DNA of 64,000 nt, taken from CAIVVT01 sp052145115. Its GTDB lineage: Bacteria; Acidobacteriota; Terriglobia; Bryobacterales; Bryobacteraceae. Made by a program: the position numbers and the translations under genes. The stretch lies in the NCBI GenBank assembly GCA_052145115.1, contig JBKQPG010000041.1, forward strand, positions 9,602 to 73,601, read 5' to 3'. Positions 15,891-23,225 of the stretch are shown piece after piece (position 1 is the first letter of the stretch; every line of letters begins with the position of its first letter). The notes beneath the pieces are model-generated. The model did not search any database. It was not told where the DNA came from and worked only from the letters and a program-made list of their open reading frames with translations.

Positions 15891-16888
15891 TCAGCGATTT
15901 CCGCAATTCGATCCTCGATCCTGCGGCGCAGGCCGCCGATGTTAATCAGCGCCTGCTGGAAGACGCCAGGCGCAGTGGAGCGCGGGTAATCGGGCGGGGC
16001 GTCGCGCTCGAAACGGGAATAGCGCAGGCAGTGATAGAGACAGAACGAGTCGTCGCACGGCCGGTCCGCGGCCAGCAGATCCAGCCGCCGCTCAAAGATG
16101 TTGCCGAGCAGCGTTTTACCCCCGCAGCGAAAGATGTTGCCGTCATAACCGATGGAGACGAGCAGCCGGCCGGCGGAGCATGAAATGCCCGTGAAGTCGG
16201 GGAATCCGTCGAGGAAATTGCGATCGAGGAGCGGATTGATGGTGGGGTGATGACGAAAAGGCTGGCCCGGGCAGGTCAGGGCGATCTGCTCGGCCTGCTG
16301 GGAGAAGTCGCGGAACTGGGCGCGCTCGGCTGGCGTGTAGGACTGGGGATACCAGCGGCCCTGGTAGCGGCCTTTGAGGGCCTTGGGGATGAGTGGAACG
16401 CCGAGGGCCGTAAAGGGTTGTGCCACGCGCGGGTATTCGGAGAAAGCAGACGGGGTCATGACGAGCGAGGCGAAGAGCGGGAAACCGCGTTCTAGCAAGG
16501 AAGAGAGATTGGCCTGCAGATTGCGCCAGCCTTTGAGGCGATCGCGTTCCGCGACGTGCACACCACAGTGAACGGATTGGACGCGGGATACGTCGATACT
16601 GGCCGCAAAGTCGCGCACACGATTGGAGGAGAGGTTGGAATTGAGGGAGATGTAATGCCGCGAGGTGAGCGTCCGGCACAGGCCGACAAAGCCGGGATAA
16701 AAGAACGGCTCGCCGCCGGTGATATGCAGCATCCATGTCTTTCCGGTTGAATTGAAGAAGTCCAGGTACTGGTCGGGGGAGATCCGTCCGACGAGGCGGT
16801 GCTCTTTGGAAGCGCGGGCATCGCAGTAGGCGCAGACATAGTTGCAGAGCAGGTTGATCGACCAGTCGGCTTCGATGTCATACGTCAT
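15875..16888 (-). CDS. Radical SAM protein with SPASM-like C-terminus (copy 2)
   Basis: 337 residues from the ATG at 16888, the position that aligns with the start of copy 1; a GTG at 16903 would add five residues. The cluster motif is LLCNYVCAYC at residues 14-22, the GGE motif is TGGEPFFYPGF, and the C-terminal auxiliary cysteines appear in CSAGRLLVSIGYDGNIFRC and CDDSFCLYHC. All features of copy 1 are kept, so both enzymes should be functional. The differences lie mainly in the middle and at the extreme C-terminus, before a conserved ADPPHS end. It ends 106 bases before copy 1 starts. Without a recognised partner, the substrate is unknown. Confidence 0.87.
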   Translation of the reverse strand: MTYDIEADWSINLLCNYVCAYCDARASKEHRLVGRISPDQYLDFFNSTGKTWMLHITGGEPFFYPGFVGLCRTLTSRHYISLNSNLSSNRVRDFAASIDVSRVQSVHCGVHVAERDRLKGWRNLQANLSSLLERGFPLFASLVMTPSAFSEYPRVAQPFTALGVPLIPKALKGRYQGRWYPQSYTPAERAQFRDFSQQAEQIALTCPGQPFRHHPTINPLLDRNFLDGFPDFTGISCSAGRLLVSIGYDGNIFRCGGKTLLGNIFERRLDLLAADRPCDDSFCLYHCLRYSRFERDAPPDYPRSTAPGVFQQALINIGGLRRRIEDRIAEIADPPHS

Positions 16889-17033
16889 AGACGGGCAGAC
16901 CACTCATTGTGGCGGCGGCCGGTGTCCGCGGCAGCGGCGCGTAGGTCAATTGTCCCAGAAACGGATGAAAAAGGTCGAGGGGCGTCGGCCGTGGGACGGG
17001 GGAGCGAGTTGCTGAACGGTTGCGGCGGGGCAT
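16878..17033 (-). CDS. Small open frame overlapping radical SAM copy 2; possible precursor peptide
   Basis: From the ATG at 17033 a 51-codon frame (MPRRNRSATRSPVPRP..., ending GLPVYDV) runs to a TGA at 16878-16880, 11 bases inside the radical SAM gene. It is basic and Pro-rich at the N-terminus and ends with a TYAPLP...TPAAAT...GLPVY segment that is also present upstream of copy 1. The radical SAM start has no good Shine-Dalgarno sequence, which would suit coupled translation. Against it: the base changes between the two copies are almost all amino-acid-changing, so no purifying selection is visible. A precursor-peptide role is a hypothesis only. Confidence 0.3.
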   Translation of the reverse strand: MPRRNRSATRSPVPRPTPLDLFHPFLGQLTYAPLPRTPAAATMSGLPVYDV

Positions 17034-17116
17034 GGGAACGTGCGGCGGGTTTATTCGTTAAAGCTACTTGACGTGGTATGGTTTCGCGGTTACCCTCACA
17101 TGACAGGAGGTAGCGA

Positions 17117-17443
17117 GTGCCAAAGTATTTGATTCAGGGCAGTTATACTGCCGAGGGGCTGCAGGGGCTGAAGAAAGACACGGCTTCGGGGCGGCGGGCG
17201 GCGGTGCAGGCGGCGGTGAAGTCGCTGGGCGGGAAGGTGGAGAGCTTCCATTTCTCGTTCGGGAAGGACGACGTGGTGCTGATCGTCGACCTGCCGGACA
17301 ACGCGGCGGCGATGACGATAGCGGCCGCGGCGGGCGGGAGCGGGGCGGTGCGGCTGCACACGACGCCGCTGCTGACGGTGGAAGAGGCCGACAAGGCGCT
17401 GGCGGCCGAAACCAAGTACCGCGCGCCGGGCGCGGGCAAGTAG
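17117..17443 (+). CDS. GYD domain-containing protein
   Basis: 108 residues matching the small GYD family (MPKYLIQGSYTAEGLQGLKKD... opening; LGGKVESFHFSFGKDDVVLIVDLPDN middle), a ferredoxin-like alpha/beta fold of unknown function found widely in soil bacteria. The family name comes from a Gly-Tyr/Phe-Asp-like motif, here F-G-K-D-D. The GTG start at 17117 is set by AGGAGGT at 17105-17111. A strong terminator follows at 17499-17526, so it is a single-gene transcript. No partner or substrate can be deduced. Confidence 0.88.
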   Translation: MPKYLIQGSYTAEGLQGLKKDTASGRRAAVQAAVKSLGGKVESFHFSFGKDDVVLIVDLPDNAAAMTIAAAAGGSGAVRLHTTPLLTVEEADKALAAETKYRAPGAGK

Positions 17444-17498
17444 ACGCGGCGGAGCATCCAGAACAACTTCTTCCGGGTCGACAGATTCAGATTGACAG

Positions 17499-17526
17499 GG
17501 CCAGCGGCGAACGCTGGCCTTTTTTT
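17499..17526 (+). terminator. Rho-independent terminator
   Basis: GGCCAGCG-GCGAA-CGCTGGCC followed by seven T: a perfect 8-bp stem with a 5-base loop. It terminates the GYD gene 56 bases after its stop. Confidence 0.93.
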
Positions 17527-17640
17527 GCGCGTCGGCGTGTTGCGCTCAGGCGCCCACGAGGCGGTCGTACCTGGGGTGGGCCTGCCGATCCAGACCCAGA
17601 TGATCGTGCTTCCGCTGTGGCGGCCGAGCGCGCAGCGGCA

Positions 17641-17910
17641 CTACTTGGATTCGGCTGGACAAACGGACAGGTTGTAAAGCCAAGCCACCAGCAAGCCTGC
17701 AACGGCTCCGTCGACGAATCCGTAGATGCCGCCGAGGAGGGCATTGAGGACACCACCGGAGGCGCGAAACCCGTAATAGATGGAGCTGATGGTCTTCAGA
17801 AACTCGACCCCATAGCTGGGGACCGCCAGGTTGATCAGGCCGGTGGCCAGGAGCCCACAGCCCCACAGCAGGCCGCAGGCCAGAGCGAGAGATTTTGGAG
17901 AGAGACGCAT
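17641..17910 (-). CDS. Small holin-like membrane protein
   Basis: 89 residues. MRLSPKSLALACGLLWGCGLLATGLINL forms a first hydrophobic helix and GGIYGFVDGAVAGLLVAWLYNL a second, with a short loop GFRASGG. This pattern, including the F-V-D-G-x-x-x-G-x-x-x-A-W-L-Y-N signature, belongs to a small family commonly labelled 'bacteriophage holin' in acidobacterial and other genomes. The label reflects weak similarity; no prophage gene is nearby, so a general membrane role is more likely than lysis. The start is certain because AAGGAGGT lies five bases before the ATG at 17910. Confidence 0.82.
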   Translation of the reverse strand: MRLSPKSLALACGLLWGCGLLATGLINLAVPSYGVEFLKTISSIYYGFRASGGVLNALLGGIYGFVDGAVAGLLVAWLYNLSVCPAESK

Positions 17911-18106
17911 GTTGACCTCCTTGCGGCCACAATTGGCGTACGACGACCGGCGCAACATGACCGCATCCAATGCGGTCCGAGCCAGGAGTTGCACGGAAAC
18001 TGCCCGCCCGCCTTCAATGTACGCCCGGGCGCACAGGGTGGGGGCCAGAGATGGGGGCCTGGCTGCTGGGGACGAACAGCGGCGCGGCGACGCGGCCGGG
18101 CGGCGG

Positions 18107-18880
18107 CTAGTGCTTGAGGAACAGCGAGATGGCCATGCCGAAGCCGATGGCGACGACGATGCGGCGGACGGTGGTGCGGCCGGCCTTGCGGGCCAGGCCG
18201 GAGCCGAAGATGCCGCCGGCGATGGCGCCCACGGCCATGAGCAGGGCGTAGGGCCAGTAGACCATGCCATAAACGATGAAATAGACGGCGGCGATGCCGT
18301 TGATAGCGAGAGCGAAGAGGTTCTTGAGGCCGTTCATCTGATGGATGTCGGTCAGGCCGATGATGGCCAGGGCGGCGAGCATCAGGATGCCGATGCCGGC
18401 GCCGAAGTAGCCGCCGTAGAGGCCGACGAAGAGCTGGAAGACGAGCGCGCCGGCGAGCCATTTCCAGGAGCGGTGCTGGACGGCAGCGGCGGTGTTGAGC
18501 AGGCGCTGGACTGCCTCCTGGGCCATGAAGAGGAGCGTGGCGAAAAGGATCAGGAAGGGCACCAGGCGGTCGAATATGGCGGGTGGGGTGAAGCGCAGCA
18601 GCCAGGCGCCGGTGAGGCCGCCGATGAGGCTGGGGACGATGAGCGCGAGCATGCGCGCGCGGGCGGTGCGGAGCTCGCGGCGGAAGCCCCACATGCCGCC
18701 CAGGGACCCGGGCCAGATGGCGACGGTGTTGGTGGCGTTGGCGGTGACGGAGTTCAGGCCCAGCCAGATGAGGGTGGGAAAAGAGATCAGCGTCCCGCCG
18801 CCGGCGACGGAGTTAATGGCGCCAGCGGCGAAGGCGGCGACGAAGGCGAGAGCGGCGTGGAGGAGGTCGAGGTGGAGCAT
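18107..18880 (-). CDS. TauE/SafE (TSUP) family membrane transporter
   Basis: 257 residues with about eight hydrophobic helices. The two family half-repeats are visible: GAINSVAGGGTLISFPTLIWLGLNSVTANATN near residues 20-50 and LYGGYFGAGIGILMLAAL near 155-172. TSUP proteins export sulfite, sulfoacetate or other organosulfur anions across the inner membrane. No sulfur-metabolism gene sits beside it, so the substrate is undefined. It starts at the ATG at 18880. The holin-like gene downstream on the same strand is about 200 bases away and has its own strong ribosome-binding site. Confidence 0.9.
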   Translation of the reverse strand: MLHLDLLHAALAFVAAFAAGAINSVAGGGTLISFPTLIWLGLNSVTANATNTVAIWPGSLGGMWGFRRELRTARARMLALIVPSLIGGLTGAWLLRFTPPAIFDRLVPFLILFATLLFMAQEAVQRLLNTAAAVQHRSWKWLAGALVFQLFVGLYGGYFGAGIGILMLAALAIIGLTDIHQMNGLKNLFALAINGIAAVYFIVYGMVYWPYALLMAVGAIAGGIFGSGLARKAGRTTVRRIVVAIGFGMAISLFLKH

Positions 18881-19286
18881 CTAGCGCAGGATCCAGGGCC
18901 GGGCAGGGGCCGGGCTGGAGGCTCCAGGACGGGAGTTCGTTGGAATTAGGGAAGCTACTTTCATCCTGGTTATTGAAGCAGTGAAACTAAATCATGAGGA
19001 ACAAAGCCAAATGTCAAGTTTGCTTTTTGTATTTAATAACTTAGAAATAGTATCATCGTGCTATTTCCCATTTTTTCGAGCATCGTCCAATTCCAAATTT
19101 AGCGCAAGAGCCGACGCCGCCGCGCAGGAGGCGCATGACCATCCTTCCGCGGGCGCATCGAGCGCCCCACTGCTACTACTCTAAGCCGGGTGTCAAGCGC
19201 GACGGGAAGCGGGCAGCGGGGCCGAGTGGCCCACGACCCAGGACTTGAACTCTGGCGCGGGAGGGCGCATCCACGCCAGCCAGCCA
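18881..19286. other. Intergenic region with an AT-rich block
   Basis: About 400 bases without a gene. 18950-19100 is strikingly AT-rich for this chromosome (TTTTTGTATTTAATAACTTAGAAATAG and surroundings, quoted here only in part) and should contain the promoter of the transporter gene. The 15-mer GAGGAACAAAGCCAA at 18996-19010 recurs in both copies of the dispersed repeat (31324-31338 and 63758-63772). A tRNA-like T-arm near 19240 was examined and does not fold into a tRNA. Confidence 0.5.
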
Positions 19287-20699
19287 TTAGAGCAGGGGGC
19301 CTCCGATTGGCGCGGACGGCACGACGAAGCGCGGGATGGGGGCGGTCTGCACCGTCGGAGCAGGGGTCCAGGGGGCGAAGCCGGCCATGGTGATGGTCAC
19401 CTGAGCGGTCGGATCGTCAGGCGGAGGATAAATGGTCGGAGGGGCGACAATCTCGCCCCGGACGACCACTTCGAGAGTGGTTGTGACGGCCGCCAAAGCG
19501 GGCGGCACGGCCGCGATCTCATAGACAATCAGCGTGGTCCCGGTGATGTTCACCCATTGGGGGGAGGAATAAGCGCCGACGGCTGCGTTGGCGCCCAGGA
19601 AGGTGGAGTTGGGAGAGTAGGTACCGGTCTGGATGGGCATGACGGTGCCGCCGGAGCCATCGGCGTTGGGAGACTGGACATAGTTCGCCACGACGACGAT
19701 GCCCAGGACGGGGTCGCGGACCTCGATGGTGGCCGGGACGAAGAGGTCTATGTAGCTGGGCCAGGCGTCGTTGGGGTCCGTGGAACCATTCGAGAAGACG
19801 AAGGCCAGACGGGTGCCCCCGTCCTTGGTGGGAGATTCCCAACCGTCGACGGGAGGCGCAAAGGCATAGCTGTAAAGTCCCGCGAAATCCACGCCGAAGT
19901 ACTGATAATTGCTGGGGGGAGGAGTGTGCCCGCCGTGGTTATGGGGGTGGCTGGGCGGCGGCGGGGGAGGACTGCTGACGATGGACACCTGCAGGCTGGG
20001 CGCGGCATAGCCCAGGCCGAAGGTGACGGTCGGCTGCTGGACGCCATTGAGGAGCGGCAGGAAGATGTTGCCGGGGTTGGACAGGTTGTGCGCATTCTTG
20101 GTCTGGCTGGGGGAGGCCCAAAGCGTGAGAACGAGCGGACCGCCGAAGTAGGGCGGATTGCTGGCCAGGCCGAGGGCGCTGACGCGCAGATTTTCGATGC
20201 TGATATAGACGGTGTCGGGAGCGGCGGCAGTGCTGTGGTCGCCGGCCGGATTCATATTGACCTGAGAGAAGATCACCGCGCCGCCGGAGGCGCCAGTGGC
20301 AGCGTAAATCCCGGATTTGGCGGCGTAGAACGTGTAGGTGCCCTCGTCGGTGCTGAGGCCATAGGGGACGACCTCAACCGTCAACTGCGGTTCGCTTGCG
20401 CCGCCGATCATCGCCGGGGATACGGTCAGCGGAGCATTGGCGGGGAAGGTGACTTGCCAGTCATAGAGGGTGCCCGACGTCCGGGGCGTGCCGGTGTTGG
20501 GCAACTGATCGTAAACGGTGCAGGACAAGGTGATGGCCGGCAGCAACTCAGTCTGGCTTTCCTGACGCAGCCGGGCGGTTTGCTGGTTATAGATGCCGCA
20601 CGAGACGACGGGCGCGCCCGCAGGCGGAGTAGCCAGAGCGATGGCGGAAACGAGTGCGAGCAGTGCGACGATCGGGGCTAACCGGCGAAATCTGATCAT
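19287..20699 (-). CDS. Large secreted protein of unknown function
   Basis: 470 residues. The ATG at 20699 is preceded by GAGGAGAAGAGA. Residues 1-23 are a Sec signal peptide (MIRFRRLAPIVALLALVSAIALA). The mature protein is beta-rich with few charges. It is divided near residue 250 by a Pro/His/Gly linker (PPPPPPSHPHNHGGHTPPP) into two presumably Ig- or lectin-like halves, and ends in a Pro-rich tail. Four N-terminal-half cysteines are sparse. No catalytic motif is recognisable. The His-rich linker could bind metal, but that is speculative. It diverges from the S46 peptidase gene, with about 290 bases between them. Confidence 0.7.
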   Translation of the reverse strand: MIRFRRLAPIVALLALVSAIALATPPAGAPVVSCGIYNQQTARLRQESQTELLPAITLSCTVYDQLPNTGTPRTSGTLYDWQVTFPANAPLTVSPAMIGGASEPQLTVEVVPYGLSTDEGTYTFYAAKSGIYAATGASGGAVIFSQVNMNPAGDHSTAAAPDTVYISIENLRVSALGLASNPPYFGGPLVLTLWASPSQTKNAHNLSNPGNIFLPLLNGVQQPTVTFGLGYAAPSLQVSIVSSPPPPPPSHPHNHGGHTPPPSNYQYFGVDFAGLYSYAFAPPVDGWESPTKDGGTRLAFVFSNGSTDPNDAWPSYIDLFVPATIEVRDPVLGIVVVANYVQSPNADGSGGTVMPIQTGTYSPNSTFLGANAAVGAYSSPQWVNITGTTLIVYEIAAVPPALAAVTTTLEVVVRGEIVAPPTIYPPPDDPTAQVTITMAGFAPWTPAPTVQTAPIPRFVVPSAPIGGPLL

Positions 20700-20991
20700 T
20701 CTCTTCTCCTCGCGAAGCGCATTGGGGCCGAGGGGGGATGCGTGTTTCGTCTTAATGAACGATACTGTACCAGAATTTCCGCTTGCGATCGTGGACAGGA
20801 ACGATTGTACATCCAACTGAGGCTGCGGGAGCAGTTTTTCATCCCGGGCGGATTGGCGCGCGGTAACGCAGTCAGCGCGGCACGCCAGTAGAGTCCACTT
20901 CAGCGTGGTGGTATGCTCGGGGCAGCCGTGACCGGGCGAGGCCCGGCCGACGTCATCATCTACCGCGTTGACGCGTGAAGGACCAGTGGGC

Positions 20992-23220
20992 ATGAAATAC
21001 ACCAGAATTCTTGTACTAAGCATGGGCCCGATGCTGCTGGCAGCCGGGCTGTGGGCCGAAGAAGGCATGTGGATGCCGCAGCAGATTCCGGCGCTTTCAG
21101 CCCAGCTGAATGCGCTGGGATTCAAGGGCGACCCGAGGGCGTTCGCCGACCTGACCGGACAGCCGATGGGCGCCGTGGTGTCACTGGGCGGCTGCACAGC
21201 GTCGTTCGTCTCACCGGACGGGCTGATCGTCACCAACCACCACTGCGTGGCGGGCGGACTGCAGTTCAACTCGACGCCGAAACGCAACCTGCTGAAGGAC
21301 GGCTATCTGGCCAAGACGCGGGAAGAAGAACTGTCGAACGGACCGGGGTCGCGCGTGTTCGTGACGACTTCAGTGACCGAGGTGACGCCTTTCATCACGG
21401 CTCATATCGACCCCAAGGCGACGGACCGCGAGCGCTACGACGTGATCGACCGCAGAGTGAAGGAGCGCGTGGCGGCGTGTGAGAAGAGCGGGCAACGGTG
21501 CAGCGTGGCATCGTTTTTCGATGGGCTGAAGTACTTCGAAATCGCGCAGATGGAGATCAAGGACGTGCGGCTGGTGTACGCGCCCGCGGATGGGATTGGC
21601 GTATTCGGCGGCGAAACCGACAACTGGCGCTGGCCGCGGCACACGGGAGACTGGAGTTTTCTGCGCGCCTATGTGGGAAAGGACGGGAAGCCGGCGACAT
21701 TTTCCAAGGATAACGTCCCGTACAAGCCGAAGCACTGGCTGAAGGTGGCGACGGAAGGAATCAAGCCGGGCGATGTGGTGTTCGTGGCGGGATACCCGGG
21801 GCGCACGCAGCGCCATCAGACTTACGCGCAGGTGAAGGAAACGACGGAGTGGGCGATGCCGCGCTCGATCCGCCTGGCGCAGGAACAACTGGCGATCCTG
21901 GACCGGCTATCCAAACAAGACAAGGCCATCGCGCTGAAGGTCGCCGGGCGGGTGCAGGGTTTGAACAACAACTTAACCAATCAGAAGGGCATGCTCGAGG
22001 GACTGGTGAAGGGCGGGAGCCTGGCCAAGAAACAGGAGCACGAAAAAGAGCTGGAGGCGTGGATTGCGGCCGACCCGGAGCGACAGAAGAAATATGGCGA
22101 CGTGCTGCCGGCGCTGCGGGCGTTGCAGTCGGCAGGGGAGAAGACGCGGGAGCAGAGCGCGGCGCTGATGAGCGTGACGGGGGCGTCGAGCTACCTGGGC
22201 GCGGCTGAGACACTGTATCGGCTGTCGGTTGAGCGGGCGAAGGCGGACATCGACCGGGAGACGGCATTCCAGGAGCGCAACTGGCCCAGAATTCACGACG
22301 GCCTGGAGCGGATGCAGCGCACGATGGATGTCACGGTCGACCGGGCACTGCTCGGTTGGGCGCTGGGACTGGTGGCCGCGCTGCCGGCCGACCAGCGGAT
22401 CGCGGCGCTGGATCAGGCTGCCGGGCTGAGGCCCGGAATGCCCAAGGCGGAGGCCGACAAGGCGATCGGGGCGTATGTTGATGGTTTGCTCGCGGGCACC
22501 CGACTGGGCGAGCGCGAATTCCGCGCCGGGTTGTTCGAGAAGAGCACGGCAGAACTGGTGGCGACCAAGGACCCGTTCATCCTCCTGGCGGCGTCCCTGG
22601 AGCCACTGGCGGAAGCCAATCGCGAGGCGAATAAGAACCGGGCCGGGGCGCGGGAACGCCTGGCGCCGCGTTACATGGAGGCGATGCTGGCCAAGACGGG
22701 CGGGCTGGTGGCGCCGGACGCGAACAGCACGCTGCGAGTGACCTTCGGCCAGGTGAAGGGCGTGGACGCGAAGGATGGGCTGTATTACAAGCCGCAGACC
22801 ACGCTGGCGGGCATTGTCCAAAAGAACACCGGAGAGGGCGACTTCAACGCGCCGGAGATTCAACTGGAGGCCATCCGGGCGCTGCGAGCGGGCAGGAAGA
22901 CGCCGTATGCCGACCGGTCACTGGGAGACGTCCCGGTCAACTTCCTGTCGACTGTGGATACAACCGGGGGCAATTCCGGATCCCCGACCTTGAACGCGCG
23001 GGGCGAGCTGGTGGGCCTGCTGTTCGATGGCACGTACGAGTCGGTGGCTTCCAACTTCCTGTTCGATCCGATCACGACGCGGTCGATTCATGTGGACACG
23101 CGCTACATGCTGTGGAACATGACGGAAGTGGATGGGGCCACGAATCTATTGGCGGAGATGTCGCTCACGCCCAAGGCACAGGCGGGTGCCAAAGCCGCGG
23201 CCGGGGGCGGAAGCAAATAG
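20992..23220 (+). CDS. S46 family dipeptidyl-peptidase (DPP7/DPP11-like)
   Basis: 742 residues. A signal peptide (residues 1-22, ending GLWAEEG) directs it to the periplasm. The chymotrypsin-like fold is split by a long helical domain: the catalytic His lies in IVTNHHC (residues 83-84), the Asp probably in the FGGETDNWRWPRHTGDW segment, and the nucleophile Ser in TTGGNSGSPTLNARGELVG near the C-terminus. S46 enzymes release dipeptides from oligopeptides and serve amino-acid-scavenging bacteria. The specificity-determining residue near the nucleophile region cannot be fixed by eye. The ATG at 20992 gives a proper signal peptide; a TTG at 20968 would add eight residues before it and is less likely. 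Confidence 0.93.
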   Translation: MKYTRILVLSMGPMLLAAGLWAEEGMWMPQQIPALSAQLNALGFKGDPRAFADLTGQPMGAVVSLGGCTASFVSPDGLIVTNHHCVAGGLQFNSTPKRNLLKDGYLAKTREEELSNGPGSRVFVTTSVTEVTPFITAHIDPKATDRERYDVIDRRVKERVAACEKSGQRCSVASFFDGLKYFEIAQMEIKDVRLVYAPADGIGVFGGETDNWRWPRHTGDWSFLRAYVGKDGKPATFSKDNVPYKPKHWLKVATEGIKPGDVVFVAGYPGRTQRHQTYAQVKETTEWAMPRSIRLAQEQLAILDRLSKQDKAIALKVAGRVQGLNNNLTNQKGMLEGLVKGGSLAKKQEHEKELEAWIAADPERQKKYGDVLPALRALQSAGEKTREQSAALMSVTGASSYLGAAETLYRLSVERAKADIDRETAFQERNWPRIHDGLERMQRTMDVTVDRALLGWALGLVAALPADQRIAALDQAAGLRPGMPKAEADKAIGAYVDGLLAGTRLGEREFRAGLFEKSTAELVATKDPFILLAASLEPLAEANREANKNRAGARERLAPRYMEAMLAKTGGLVAPDANSTLRVTFGQVKGVDAKDGLYYKPQTTLAGIVQKNTGEGDFNAPEIQLEAIRALRAGRKTPYADRSLGDVPVNFLSTVDTTGGNSGSPTLNARGELVGLLFDGTYESVASNFLFDPITTRSIHVDTRYMLWNMTEVDGATNLLAEMSLTPKAQAGAKAAAGGGSK

Positions 23221-23225
23221 AGCCA

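Larger units (their letters stand above)
14740..16990. repeat. Tandem duplication, period 1119 bp, of a radical SAM unit
   Basis: The two radical SAM stops (14756 and 15875) and the two aligned starts (15769 and 16888) are both exactly 1119 bases apart. Homology extends past the genes: GGGCGGGGGCCG and GTCAGGAGTGCGGCGG recur downstream, and about 120 bases upstream (GGCGGCGGCCGGTGTC, GGCAGCGGCGCGTAGGTC, TTGTCCCAGAA) are shared with scattered substitutions. The divergence means the duplication is not recent, and both copies remain uninterrupted. Confidence 0.92.

Noticed and set aside
17641..18270. Longer minus-strand frame that would fuse the holin-like protein to sequence inside the transporter gene
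   Set aside because: The upstream part is a shadow of the TauE/SafE gene, and a perfect AAGGAGGT site sets the start at 17910.
19215..19310. tRNA-like sequence with GAGTTCAAGTCC and a plausible acceptor stem
   Set aside because: The D arm does not pair, the anticodon loop is six bases and the T arm has the wrong spacing; not a functional tRNA, and also not a recognisable remnant.
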